A stretch of 64,000 bases of DNA from Bombyx mori (GCF_030269925.1 NC_085133.1:5910001-5974000), one strand, 5' to 3'. Shown: positions 11,003 through 23,160, counted from the stretch's first letter. Program-made: numbers and translations. Notes: generated by a model not told the origin, from the letters alone.

Positions 11003-12683
11003 CTGTAAACAAGATTTTTTAAAGTAAACCATCGTGATTTGAAACTCGCTTCATAAGCGACACTAAAAAGAGATAGACGTGTGCAAGAGAATGAGATAGA
11101 ATACTTCTGTAGGTTTCGCTTTTGGGACTAGTGAACTGCACTCATGGTTTTTTTTTTCAGTTAAGGTCTGACACCGATATTATGGGAATGCGGCCACCCA
11201 CTTTGGACATAAAGTTGATATCACAATTGTTATGGTTTGGTGGCTGTCTCATCCTTTTAATCGAAATGCGTGATTAGTTCAGGGTAGCTATAGCCAGGGA
11301 TACTCGTAAGGGCTTGCAATCTACGATACCACTATTCATACATACTTAAGATACATACTTCCACTATACATGCTTAAGTTATCGAATTACCAGGAAAATC
11401 AGGCGGGTTTAAGACAATAGGGACAGATAGAGAAGTGATAGCAGTAAATTTTGGGGAAGACGAAGTCTGCTCCTTACTTTCTATGCAACAGGGTTACTTA
11501 AGGTAAATTTCATTTATTAAAAAGGTAAAAAAACCGTATTTAAAATGAATAATTCTTTCTTTTCATATCCTATAATCCTTTCCTTCGATAATCCATAATA
11601 TTTCTTCAAACTACGGATAGTAAAAATAAAATTAATAATAAATATAAAATAAATAAAACTGAATAATTATTTTATTTTCACTTAACAAAGATATCTCCAA
11701 TCTTCATCGGGACAAGAAATGTGTCCTGTCATAATCAAACCGGTATTGCAATTAGTAAAAATGAAACATTACAGAGTAGAATAACTATTCCCACACGAGA
11801 TCTAAATCAACCTCAGCGTTATAGCTATTGATATAGAAATAGACATATTCAAGATTATCTGAAAATAATTCTCAATAAACACATATAATAATCTGTAGTG
11901 TTTCGGTAAACCGTTTTCTATTCTATTCTAGGACAAAAGATCGGTAATATCATACGTTGTGTCGGATTGGATTGATACATTTTGATTGGCACGTCTCGGT
12001 CGGTTGTGTATTATATATTGTATTTATAAACTTCAGACTTTTTATTTATATTATTTAATTTATTTCTTACATACATACCGGTTCCTACGATTTTGTCAAA
12101 AACACGTTTTGAATTTAAAACAGTTGGTTGTCTCTAAAGTCGGTTTACGGACGATAGTTTTACGTTTTAACGTCAGTAGCAGAAATATTCGAACTGCTAG
12201 ATCTGACGGTACGCGAGAAGAGAGATAAATGTGTCACAAGTCAACGCTTGGACCGATCATGCCTCTCTGTCGCTTGTTCCGCGGTCTCCCTTGCACGCTT
12301 AGACGGAACGTGACACTTTTACGTGCGTGCATCCGGTTTTCATAGATTTTTATGATGTTATCACGCCAAAAATGACATACAAATAAAATTTTAAGAACCA
12401 AGACTAGTCTTAATATATCATTTCTAACACAATGCAAGCTTTGTAGTTGTGGGTAGTTAGAAACTACGCAATATCAATGTTCTTTCGAATAAAAATAACA
12501 CGACTATAAAAACACGAAAAGATAAGTTATATAGCCTATAGCCTTTCTCAAAAAAATGGGCTATCTAACACTGAAAGAATTTTTCAAATTGGACCAGTAG
12601 TTCCTGAGATTAGCGCGTTCAAACAAACAAACAAACTCTACAACTTTATAATATTAAATAAGGTATATATTTAAAAGTCTTAC
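11003..12683. other. Gfrl: 1.7-kb Gfrl intron, no inserted element recognised
   Basis: AT-rich sequence without any of the repeats seen elsewhere. Open stretches at 11986-12228 and 12234-12437 carry no domain. Confidence 0.5.
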
Positions 12684-12854
12684 CTTTCTTCATAACGAAC
12701 ACGCAAGGGTGATCGAACAAGAAGTCCCTGAAAGAATTACATTCCGGATCGACGTTCGGTTCCCGGCAGAGACAGGTCGGCTTGAAGAACGGGAATGCTT
12801 GCAAGGTTCTTAGGGCCGCTTGGCACTTTGTCACGGTAACGGTCGAGCAAGCCA
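12684..12854 (-). CDS. Gfrl: Gfrl coding exon, second half of first GFRalpha-type domain
   Basis: Seen: a 171-nt exon, acceptor TTTCAG before 12854 and donor GTAAGA after 12684, phase 2 nt + 56 codons + 1 nt with no stop. The product contains VTKCQAALRTLQAFPFF, CLCREPNVDPEC and FDHPC, which complete a cysteine-rich domain begun in the exon at 57.9 kb. Known: C-x-C followed by a D-x-x-C and an aromatic-rich helix is the usual GFRalpha domain ending. The leftover G pairs with AG of the next exon to give GAG (Glu). The upstream intron is about 45 kb and holds the tandem triplication. The next intron (11003-12683) is 1.7 kb. Confidence 0.87.
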
Positions 12855-12905
12855 CTGAAACAATAGAGATTAATTTAATACGTATCCCTGTGTTTCTTAA
12901 ATCTT

Positions 12906-13025
12906 CTATATATATAAAAATTAATTGCTGTTCGTTAGTCTCGCTAAAACTCGAGAACGGCTGCACCGATTTGGCTAACTTTGGTTTTGAATTATTTATG
13001 GAAGTCCATCCAGAGATTTTTTTAA
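12906..13025 (+). mobile_element. 5' part of a Helitron-like element
   Basis: TCTATATATATAAAAATT, then TCGTTAGTCTCGCTAAAACT and CGAGAACGGCTGCACCGATT. Same 5' region as the elements at 27682 and 60034. The 3' end is missing. Confidence 0.6.
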
Positions 13026-13087
13026 ATCAAAAGTATACAAACAGAGCTTATAAAAGGTTATTTGCAACTTCACATAATATTTGTAAC

Positions 13088-13140
13088 CTTCACGGTGGAA
13101 GTCAATCGTGAAGATTTGTTAAGTACGTATTTCACTGGAG
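13088..13140 (-). mobile_element. Bm1 SINE internal fragment
   Basis: TTCACGGTGGAAGTCAATCG and TTTGTTAAGTACGTATTTCA correspond to the reverse of the Bm1 middle. Confidence 0.7.
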
Positions 13141-14568
13141 AATGAAATGAAATGTAAAGCAGGCGGGAATGAAATGTAAATCAAATTAAATGAAAAGCAG
13201 CTCCATTGGACAGTGGCCGTAACATATTGTCCCATATCCATTAAAATATATCATAGAGGCCTGATGTAGAGCTTCATAAGTCCATTTACTCTTTAATCAG
13301 ACCCCGAAACCTTTTTGCACAAAAAGCGGTGACTCAGTCAGTCATTCGGTCACTCCCTAATGTCTTGGACACGCAAAAACGATATCTAATTTCGCGAGTA
13401 ATCGTACCGGCTGTTTTTGTTAAAGCTAGTTCGATTCCCAATCTAAAAGGATTGCGCCCAGGAATTTTAGAAAACGTGTTTCGTAAATGGTACTTTTGTC
13501 ATACGGGTTTCGGCAGGTTATTTGGTTAAGGGCAGTGTTTGAGGAACATTATTTTACGACAAACGTCAAACATATAAGTGCGCTGTTACATATCTAGATT
13601 TTGTTATCTATAATATATAATAATTAAATATATGTATACATTTAGACGCATATAAGTATGTATATTTACCCTGTATTTTGTGGTACCCATAACACAGGGA
13701 AGGCTTATTTAGGGCCGGATGACCTTACGCGATTTGTTCCCAGTAATTATTATTATTATTGTGATTCAATCGATATTTTCATCAATGGCTTTTTTGCCAC
13801 CATTTTATGAAAAAATAGAACACATAGGTATAAAATATTCAAAAGTTTTATAATTAATTTGAAGATCAAATTTTTTTACCTAAGACAAAATGGTAAAATT
13901 TTCGGTTCTTCCCAAGAGGCAAAAAAGGAATATCTTATGACAGCCTGGTCCACTTAATGAATATTCAAATTAAAAACGTTTGAAATGATTTAAAATTTTG
14001 CACAGTCGTTGAATGTTTGGAAAAACCAAAGATAATCTAATCACCAGGTTTTAGCAATGTACCTACACACATTTTCGGCAGCAAATTATCTGAATGCGCT
14101 TCGTTGGACAGCGGTTAATCAATACGAAAATAGGTGTGTACGGCATTATTACATTGTCTATTAATGACATTATCTCGGGCCGAGGTAAGACGAAGTTGTT
14201 AAAGAGAGATCGTATCTGGTATCAGAGTCTACCGAATTGAGGTTGCCACGATAATTAACAGCGCCGGCTGGTGTCATATTGTTGTATCTGTCTTGTGCAA
14301 TTTTTTTAAAGATTGATTCTCTAATAGCAAATAATAAACGTGTCTCTAAACTTTTTCTCCCTAAAACTCTAGAATTTTCTTATTTTAAATGAAGATCTGT
14401 CTTGCGCGGCAAACAGACTTCGTTGATATTGTATTAATAAATATTTATATTACGGTTAATTTTGATTATAAAGGATAAAATGTTCCCGATTGCCCTTGTA
14501 CAGGACATTTTATTTATGTTATTTTATATAGTATTTATGATACTATAGTACGTCTACGTATGGTACGT
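13141..14568. other. Gfrl: intron, nothing firmly recognised
   Basis: Only a SINE-like tail near 13710-13762 (GATTTGTTCCCAGTAATTAT), a motif that recurs at 23.1, 32.7, 43.1 and 49.1 kb. The rest is AT-rich. Confidence 0.45.
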
Positions 14569-14689
14569 ATTAACGGTAGGCAGCGGCTGGGCTATGCCCT
14601 TGGCATTATTGAAGTCCAGGGAGTTAGTGTCTGCTAAAAGCCATTCATCATCATCATTCGAGATGTGGTGCTACCGTCGCCTGTAACGA

Positions 14690-15025
14690 ATTAGTTGGAC
14701 ACAGAGGGTCAGGAACAAAACCGTGCTTCAGCGCGTTCATATGTCCCGGAAAATGTTGCCTTCTATCAAAAAGCGCAAGATAGAATATCTCGGCCACGTG
14801 CTCAGGAACGATAGATACACGCTGTTGCAGTTGATAATGATGGGCAAAGTGGACGGAAAAAGACGTGCTGGGCGAAGAAAGAAGTCATGGCTCTGGAATA
14901 TCCGGGAGGGGGCCGGTATTGACTCCGTCGAACAGCTGTTCCGGCTGGCTGCTGATACAGATGAATACAGGAAGCTAACGGCCAACCTTCAGGATTGAAG
15001 AGGCACTGGAAGAAGAAGAAGAAGA
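14690..15025 (+). mobile_element. LINE fragment, RT C-terminal tail with GAA-rich end
   Basis: Encodes RKMLPSIKKRKIEYLGHVLR, GKVDGKRRAGRRKKSWLWNI and ends at a stop near 14998, followed by (GAA)n. This is the C-terminal tail of an insect endonuclease-RT LINE. A decayed homologue lies in units B (29668) and C (40118). Confidence 0.75.
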
Positions 15026-15375
15026 AAATCCATCCAAGGGATCTTGTAGCCTTACTGGTACACTACGAGTCACTCAGTTTTTTCGAAACTATTAAACTCA
15101 CTAAGCATGGGTTGACAGATATTATACATGGTTAAGTACTTATAGTTATTCGGTATTCCGACGTTTCAGGGTGACGAGGGTCGCGTATTATCGACGCTAC
15201 AGCATAAAATTGCTCTCAACTCGACTAATTTGGCGTCGGCTCTTTCAGCCAGTGAAATATGAACGACGATTTGTCATTCTCAAGATGTTATACCGGATAG
15301 AAAATTTCTCGAGCGATTAATTTTTATGAGAATTTCGCTTGATAAATGGTTTCTTACATTGTGATTTTACTTTTA
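15026..15375. other. Gfrl: intron, nothing recognised
   Basis: AT-rich spacer. Confidence 0.45.
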
Positions 15376-15805
15376 CTAGAGGTCCCGCAGTAGTCGAAAT
15401 TCGACTATAATTAATTGGAATTGTAAGTTTGTACACTATTATGATTGTATTTTATACTTCTATAATCACAAATTTCGCCAAGACTACTCTCATACTTTTT
15501 ATAAAAAAATATTAATAAAGGCAAACAATATTTAATCTATTCTCAATTTGACCACAGACGTCAATGACAAAAGTTTGACAATAAATAGTATGCATGCGTG
15601 TGTGCGTCAAATACATGGTATGTACTGTGTGTAATGTTTTCTTTATTAATTTAATGTATCTTTTATGTATTATTTTAAAAAAATATTAGCATTGTGCACT
15701 TCTTCTCTATATTCTCTATAAGTGTGGAAAATTTCATACTCCTCCGTCCGCGCAATTTTCGTAAAAAGGGATACAAAGTTTTTGCTTCACGTATTAATAT
15801 ATAGA
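15376..15805 (-). mobile_element. Non-autonomous Helitron-like element, family H1
   Basis: On the minus strand it runs A^TCTATATATTAATACGTG to GCGGGACCTCTAG^T. A perfect 7-bp stem (AGTCGAA/TTCGACT) lies about 10 nt before the CTAG end, the standard Helitron 3' hairpin position. 430 bp, non-coding. Confidence 0.8.
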
Positions 15806-16121
15806 TTTTTAAACATTTAGCGAATGTGGCGCTCGTGCGATTGCTAATGGACGTTTGATTGTCATAAATAAGTTATAATTGATACAATTAATGCTTTGAT
15901 TCAATTACGACATCTTTATCAGAATTTTGGGTCAAAAAGGACGTATAAAAGACTGATGAGTTGTACAGTCGTAAGGTATCTTCAGACTTTGTGTGCTTAG
16001 TGCGAGTTTTTTAACGTTCTCGATAGCGTAAAAGTTAACTCAAATTTGTACGGAGTTGGAACGTTTGCCCACGTTTGCCACTAGGGGCGCTGTTTCAACT
16101 GCATACTTTTAGTTAACTTTT

Positions 16122-17627
16122 ACGCTATCGAGAGTTCTCATCGATGAACAATTCGGATTCCGTACAAATCACTCATGCGTTCAACAGGTGCACCGCCTCA
16201 CGGAGCACATTCTTGTGGGGCTTAATCGACCAAAACCGTTATACACGGGAGCTCTCTTCTTCGACGTCGCAAAAGCGTTCGACAAAGTCTGGCACAATGG
16301 TTTGATTTTCAAACTATTCAACATGGGCGTGCCGGATAGTCTCGTGCTCATCATACGGGACTTCTTGTCGAACCGCTCTTTTCGATATCGAGTCGAGGGA
16401 ACCCGCTCCTCCCCACGACCTCTCACAGCTGGAGTCCCGCAAGGCTCTGTCCTCTCACCCCTCCTATTTAGCTTATTCGTTAACGATATTCCCCGGTCGC
16501 CGCCGACCCATTTAGCTTTATTCGCCGACGACACGACTGTTTACTATTCCAGTAGAAACAAGTCCCTAATCGCGAAGAAGCTTCAGAGCGCAGCCCTAGC
16601 CCTAGGACAGTGGTTCCGAAAATGGCGCATAGACATCAACCCAGCGAAAAGTACTGCGGTGCTCTTTCAGAGGGGAAGCTCCACACGGATTTCCTCCCGT
16701 ATTAGGAGGAGGAATCTCACACCCCCGATTACTCTCTTTAGTCAATCCATACCCTGGGCCAGGAAGGTCAAGTACCTGGGCGTTACCCTGGATGCATCGA
16801 TGACATTCCGCCCGCATATAAAATCAGTCCGTGACCGTGCCGCGTTTATTCTCGGTAGACTCTACCCCATGATTTGTAAGCGGAGTAAAATGTCCCTTCG
16901 GAACAAGGTGACACTTTACAAAACTTGCATAAGGCCCGTCATGACTTACGCGAGTGTGGTGTTCGCTCACGCGGCCCGCACGCACATAGACACCCTTCAA
17001 TCTCTACAATCCCGCTTTTGCAGGTTAGCCGTCGGAGCTCCGTGGTTCGTGAGGAACGTTGACCTACACGACGACCTGGGCCTCGAATCTATACAGAAAT
17101 ACATGAAGTCAGCGTCGGAACGGTACTTCGATAAGGCTATGCGTCATGATAATCGCCTTATCGTAGCCGCCGCTGACTACTCCCCGAATCCTGATCATGC
17201 AGGAGCCAGTCACCGTCGACGCCCTAGACACGTCCTTAAGGATCCATCAGATCCAATAACCTTCGCACTAGACGCCTTCAGCTCTAGGAGCAGGCTTAGG
17301 GACCTCGGTAACCGTACTCGTCGAACTCGACAAAGAGTTCGCCGTGCAACCTAACCCATGAATCAGCTCGCTGAGTTTCTCGCCGGATCTTCTCAGCGGG
17401 TCGCGATTCCGATCCGGTAGTAGATTCATTCGCGAAGCAGCTGCTCTTGAGCTGTTAGGTCTCCTTCGGAGGCGCTCGGGTAGCTGTTAGCAAATCCCAC
17501 CCCTCCTGGCTGAGCCTTTGCTCGCCCACCTGTCCTGGTGAAACTGGAAAGGCCTCCGGGCCACCAGTAATCCTTCAATCATAAAAAAAAAAAAAATAAA
17601 AAAAAAAAAAAAAAAACGCTATCGAGA
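16122..17627 (+). mobile_element. 5'-truncated Jockey-clade LINE (subfamily 2) with 12-bp target-site duplication
   Basis: ACGCTATCGAGA occurs at 16122-16133 and 17616-17627, flanking a LINE with ORF2 C-terminal half, 3'UTR and A-rich tail (17582-17615). Very close to the intact LINE at 60.5-64 kb, so a young insertion. It is in the antisense direction relative to Gfrl. Confidence 0.92.
16143..17354 (+). pseudogene. Truncated ORF2 (RT and C-terminus) of Jockey-clade LINE
   Basis: The open frame starts within RT (DEQFGFRTNHSCVQQVHRL) and has no stop until 17354. It keeps the catalytic aspartate in ALFFDVAKAFDKVW, AGVPQGSVLSPLLF and the FADD box, then KVKYLGVTLD and the C-terminal domain. The endonuclease and the start of RT are lost by 5' truncation, so it cannot retrotranspose itself. 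The first Met (16188) is just internal. Confidence 0.92.
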
Positions 17628-17889
17628 ACGTTAAACAACTCGCACTACGCACATAGAAGTCTGAAGGATGTTGAAGGCATTGTCATTCTACATTAAACAA
17701 GACATTAACACGAGCTCACCCACTAACTACTTAAGACTAGTACTATTACTACTCATCCTATTCATCCGTAGTAGTCCTTGCTTTATTTTTCTAGTAATTC
17801 TAGTGTGAAGGACTGAATGACGTATTTGTGAGCTTGAACGGATAGGTGTTACTATGCTCCAGATTTCTCGGTGCGCTGTGAGGTGCTCA

Positions 17890-18306
17890 TCTATATATTA
17901 AGACGTGAAGCAAAAACTTTGTATCCTTTTTTACGAAAATTGCGCGGATGGAGGAGTATGAAATTTTCCACACTTATAAAGAATATAGAGAAGAAGTGCA
18001 CAATGCTGATATTTTTTTAAAATAATGCATAAAAGATACATTAAATCAATAAACAAAAAACATTACACACACTACATACCATGTATTTGACGCACACACG
18101 CATGCATACTATTTATTGTCAAACTTTTGTTCTTGACGACTGTTGTCAAATTGAGAATAGAATATGGTTTGTCTATGTTAATATTTGTTTTAGTGTAGTC
18201 TTGGCGAAATTTGTGATTATAGAAGTATAAAATACAATCATAATAGTGTACAAACTTACAATTCCAATTAATTATAGTCGAATTTCGACTACTGCGGGAC
18301 CTCTAG
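17890..18306 (+). mobile_element. Helitron-like element, family H1
   Basis: A^TCTATATATTAAGACGTG to GGGACCTCTAG^T with the same subterminal hairpin as the copy at 15376, in opposite orientation. It lies 51 bp left of the triplication boundary. Confidence 0.8.
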
Positions 18307-18654
18307 TTTAAGTTAACTAACAATTTCATTGTATATCAGTATAAAATATAAACATCTATTTGAATGTTTATTATGTGTATTTTAATTTTACAAAACTTTT
18401 ATTCTTTTAAAAAACAAAGATTGTTTTTAAATCAAGACCGCTGAAAGTTTTCGCATTTGCATTTCGCATTTGCATAAACTTATTACGTGTTTTTTATTTA
18501 AATAGCATCGGATTGTGTTTGAGCTTATGAATACAAACAAGCTCTGTTGCATTGAGAATTGAATGTACTTGTCTTATTTCGCGGTACTTATTTCAGTGAA
18601 TCGGTACGTCTCTAGTAAGTTTTTTAAGTGTGGATTGAACTATTAAATTGAATT

Positions 18655-18895
18655 ACCGGTGGTAGGACCTCTTGTGAGTCCGCACGGGTAGGTACCACCA
18701 TCCCGCCTATTTCTGCGGTGAAGCAGTAATGCGTTTCATTACACGATGTTATTCCTTCACCGTAGAAGTCAATTGTGAACATTTGTTAAGGATGTATTTC
18801 ATCAGGAAAATTGGCACTTGCCTGCTGGATTCGAACACCGTTGCATCGCTACATACGAATGGACGTCTTACATTTTAGGACACGATTACTAAATT
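18655..18895. mobile_element. Inverted Bm1 pair in unit A, centre deleted
   Basis: Plus-strand Bm1 3' body (18655-18737) runs directly into minus-strand Bm1 5' half (from ATTACACGATG). Relative to B, 139 bp (27354-27492) are missing, so the foldback arm is gone. Confidence 0.85.
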
Positions 18896-19136
18896 ACCGT
18901 GTAAAGTTTATCGCGACGAGTCTTATTTATATATATTGACTTTAAAAATTGTTAGAACTGCCCTTTTCTGTTTGAGGAAACACAGTAAAATCATCAATAT
19001 ACGTTACACAATTTGATTCAGTCATGTTCCCATTGTTGTTAATTTTTGTAATGATTTGACCGGATTCTATTGTTGGTTAGTGATGTTGCTTTTCTTTTGT
19101 TCGCACCGGTCTGCGTGAAGTTGGAATAGCCCCTTA

Positions 19137-19452
19137 GGTTGGGTTCACACGGCAATGTTCTGCACGTTTATTTGCAGTATACGTCTTAACGAATGAATAG
19201 TGGCACATGCATTGTACATAGAACCATTCTCATGTCGTTTGTACTGCAAAAAATTGTACACCGCTTATGCGTTTAAATGAATACTCAACTTATCAAGCAA
19301 ATCGAATGAACTTTAACATTGCAGTGGCGTATAATATAGCTCTGTCTCGTTCACACGTTCGTTTTTACACGAATGAAAATCTACCGTATGATTGTACGTT
19401 AAAATCATGAATACAGAGAAAACGTGCAAGACAATGCCGTGTGAACCCAACC
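19137..19452. mobile_element. PIF/Harbinger-like MITE, intact
   Basis: Terminal inverted repeats GGTTGGGTTCACACGGCA and its complement at the right end, flanked by TTA on both sides (19134-19136, 19453-19455). A 3-bp TTA duplication is typical of PIF/Harbinger elements. 316 bp, non-coding. Confidence 0.8.
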
Positions 19453-19455
19453 TTA

Positions 19456-19740
19456 GGCTACCAACGGTTCGGCACCCGGTCACCGTCCTCGCCGGACCCG
19501 CCGCTTGCGACGAAGGGCTCGACGAGTAAATTAATCCATAGACACAGCCCACTGAGTTTCGCGCCGGATCTTCTCAGTGGGTCGCGTTTCCGATCCGGCG
19601 GTAGATTCTGCGAAGCACTGCTCTTGCTAGGGCTAGTGTTAGCAACACACCCGGCTTGAACCCCGTGAGCTTACCTACACGTCAAGGAGAAGCTGAAATA
19701 GCCTCTTAAGGCTATCAGCATAGGTAGGAAAAAAAATAAG
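19456..19740 (+). mobile_element. Jockey-type LINE 3' end (subfamily 1), unit A
   Basis: From CGGTTCGGCACCCGGTCACC through AAGGGCTCGACGAGTAAATT to GGCTATCAGCATAGGTAGG and an A-run. In B and C the left part is replaced by an RT fragment. Confidence 0.8.
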
Positions 19741-20845
19741 AAAAAAACAAACGTGTGGCACTCGGGAACTGCCACGGTAAAGCTATTGCAAAGCATTTTT
19801 TATCAACTTATGCAATAATAATTAGACAATGTTAATTTAATATTAAAACAATAATAAAACAAGACCACGCTATATTAAACATTAATAAAAGCAAAATCTT
19901 AACAGTCCCCTTCACACTATAAGCTAGACCGTGCGAGAGAGAGATGGGCAGACTTTTCATGATGCGCATGCAGTGTGACGTCACGCCACGCGCTTATTTA
20001 CAAGCACTACACAAGCGCAACGTGTGAATGTGTTGAACGCGAGCTACATGGTAGGCGGAGTGAGGGGTTAGGTTTTTTTTCGTTACGGAATTTCATGATT
20101 CGGTCCCCGTGCTCAAGGCCCGCGATAAAAGCTATGCAATAGCTTAAAAAAAGATTCGACAGGAAAAAAAAGGTTCGTGAAATGGCGAACAGCGATTATG
20201 AGTATATTAATCATAATTTTTTTATTCAGGCTCATGTAGCCAGCTCTGGGTATTTAGGTACTCGAGTTAAGGGGTATTTTAAAGTATTACTGTTTATTCA
20301 CGGACAGAGTTTCTGCTTATAAATATCTCAGCAGAATGAATACCGGCTGAGCTCGCCGCATTTATACGGTTCGAAGCCGCTTAGAATTCTAAAAGGAAAG
20401 TGGTTACTTCCGAAATGCTATTTCCCAGACATTATTCGTTTATTTGTCGTAAGCATCAAACACAAAAATGACATTAATTTTGTAGATTTTTTATAATCTG
20501 GCTTTATATAAGCACATATTATATAAATCAATGTTCTAGTGACGACGTTAACGGATTAAAATTTTCTAATATGCAATTATAATAAGGTAAAGTAAATTGA
20601 GCATTTATCAGTAGTGATTTGAGCCTTAATAGAAACTAATCGGTTATATTATTTCCGATGTTTCGAATGCTTCACAGGTTTTGCGGTCACGGACGACAAA
20701 GAGGTTATTCGTCGCGACTTTTTAATATTGTACTGATTTTTATAAACAAAGATAAATAACTAAGTAGAGTATTATCTTTTGTTTGTAAGTCAATTTATAG
20801 TCAATAGCTACAGATATAAGAAATAGATGCTTCAAACTATACGTA
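19741..20845. other. unit A, non-repetitive AT-rich sequence
   Basis: Homologous to B 28801-29640 up to about 20600, then unit-A-specific. No element or gene recognised. Confidence 0.5.
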
Positions 20846-21020
20846 CCAGGTCCACGATCCCGTGGTATGCTCAAGAAACGCTGGTTGAATGTGGTAAAGG
20901 CGGATATGGACGAGAATAACCTCATCCAGAAGGATGCCGAAGACCGGGAAAAGTGAAGTAGGAAAGCAGACCTAGGCATTAAACCGGGAAAACGCCAGGA
21001 AGAAGACGAAGAAGAAGCTA
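20846..21020 (+). mobile_element. LINE fragment, RTE-like RT tail, unit A only
   Basis: Reads RGMLKKRWLNVVKADMDENN, LIQKDAEDREKW, then a (GAAGAA)-rich end. B and C hold a different LINE tail at the corresponding place. Confidence 0.65.
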
Positions 21021-22644
21021 TAGAAGAGCTTCGGTATTATCGATAAGAAAAATGCAAGAACTCAGTTTTATTGAAAATATCAATAAAGACACTAGTGTAA
21101 GAAAATGTAATACCTACATTAAATGAATTTGAACGCTGAGGTGTCAGTGATTACGGTCGTATTTCGATTATAATGTGAACACTAGCTGAATTTAAATAAT
21201 CATCCAAACACTATTTCCGTGTCAAATTATAATAATATTTAAACCTTATATAAGTTATTTTTATTATTAGTTTGGGGTTCGTTCCCGCATCAAACAAAAA
21301 GACAAACATTCGTGCTAAAAACAATTTTGTTCGCTCTGTTTTGTTACTAGCTGTTTACTTTTCTCCATGTCTCCTTGTCTCCATTTTTTATGCACGTATC
21401 GGTCATCGAAACAGTCCCAAAACTCCCGGAAGTGTCTTTCCTCAAGTTTTTTTTTTTAGGGATTTTATGACCTGGTAACTAAGACCTTTAAGTCATGTCT
21501 TATTTTAATTTATATTCTTAATTTTATGAAAAATGATAATATGGAGTGAAATGAAATGAGATGATATGGGATGAAATACAATCTCAGTAAAATTGTGGTC
21601 ATTTACTGAGATTTCCCGCCAAAAAGTCTTCTTTCCTCAAGAAAGCTTCGGATCCTTGACAGATTATCTGTCGAAAGGCTTCGCAGTATTATATTCATTC
21701 GTAGATTCGGTACATGGGAAAACATCAGTGTTTGATAAGATATTAAAAATTCCCTACATTGTTCAAGTGAATGATGAATACGGCAGGTACATACTATATC
21801 TTTCTAATCATAATCCTTCAACTATTGTAGTAAGTCAATTTAAGAATTATTCTTGTATTTTTCTAAAATTTGGTGAGCTGTATTGTATGCATTATGTAGC
21901 ATTGCAGTCTTGTGACAAAATTGTTATCTAAGCAAATAGATTCATAAAAAAATATTAATAATGTAGAAACTGATAAAAATAGTATACAAATATGCCACAC
22001 TATATTATATTGTGGTGAGTGGTGACCATTTATTTTCGATCATTTTTGTCTTCCAACTGGAAGATAGGCAGAGGGGACGCAGACCATACAGCCATACATA
22101 TTTTTTTATAAAATAAAATCAATCACCTCCCAATACAAAACGCGGTTGAAATCAGTCGGGTTTTGTAAATATTGCACGGCATTTTAAAGAGAAAGACTTA
22201 AGGAAACAATAAACGTGAAATTAATAGTAAACCGTAAAACTTGTTTGAACAAACATTCTGATATAATTCAATAAACAAATGCTATTTCAACAAGAATTAG
22301 GTCGCTCACACAGAACATTACTCATGGAAATGTTTAATCAATATTAACCAGAAATAATATCCAATGGAATTATGCGTTCGACAATTTGTAGCATGAAATA
22401 CACGTATGTAATGCCCTGAAGATAAATTCGTATGCCTTGTTTCGTTATTTATTAATTGGTAATTTAAAACTTTTGATTTCTAGTTGATAATTTTTAGTCT
22501 TTAATTCTATAATGAGCAAACTTGATAACGAACTGGCGATTGTCGAGTTTAATGTCAATAAACTTATTTTTATATATTATTATGAAAAATAAGACGGTAG
22601 TTAGCAAAATGTTTGCTTTAATTGTCAATGCACTAGTTTTTCAT
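21021..22644. other. unit A, AT-rich, with (AAATG)-like repeats
   Basis: 21540-21580 is rich in GAAATGA/GATATGG motifs, also in B and C. The 112-codon open stretch at 21593-21931 is broken by a stop in B and C, so it is not a conserved gene. The A^T site at 22558/22559 is the empty counterpart of the Helitron in B and C. Confidence 0.55.
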
Positions 22645-22659
22645 CAAACTCTACGTCTT

Positions 22660-22745
22660 TCTGGAACTTGCTTTGTCTATCTCTGGCCCTGAAGGCGTGC
22701 TACATGTCCAGCCCATTTCCATATTAAAGTTAAGCCTTGAATTAA
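22660..22745 (-). mobile_element. LINE tail remnant, unit A
   Basis: GAACTTGCTTTGTCTATCTC and CATGTCCAGCCCATTTCCAT. It matches the longer copy in B (32190-32320), which on the minus strand reads TRWEE and GWTCITSS-like RT tail. Confidence 0.5.
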
Positions 22746-23160
22746 TACATCATTCTTATATTCTAACTTACATTTTGCTTAAACGAAAAAGGAAAATAAA
22801 ACATTGTTTCATTCCTAAGGATATAGTCGGGAATCTTCAGTGGATTTTGTATTTTTACCAGGACTGCACGCCTTTTAGGATGTAAACGTAAAAGAGGAAT
22901 ATTTTCTGTGCATTAGGTGGTGACAAAACGGCCCTGTGTCAAAGGTCAGTCCCTTGTCATGCGGTTCATTGTACGAACTCGACATTCTGAGCTGGGCTTT
23001 ACCGTCCTATTTTATAACTTGTGACTAAAGTTAATTTTGTGAAGCATTCTATTTCAAAATCTAATTATATATTTTTTCCAACACGGAGAACCCTAATTTG
23101 GGACCGGATGACCGTGTGTGATTTGTTCCCAGTTATTTATTTATTAGTTTTCGTTTTTAT

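Larger units (their letters stand above)
15977..17670. mobile_element. Palindromic MITE, split by a LINE insertion
   Basis: Left arm from 15977 (ATCTTCAGACTTTGTGTGC through GTTCTCGATAGCGTAAAAG) is matched by an inverted right arm ending near 17670. The arms are about 63 bp with a short core (16043-16100). A Jockey LINE sits in the right arm at 16134-17615, so the MITE itself is only about 210 bp. Confidence 0.75.

Noticed and set aside
21593..21931. 112-codon plus-strand frame in unit A
   Set aside because: No domain, and the homologous sequence in units B and C has a stop in the same frame (GGATATAA).
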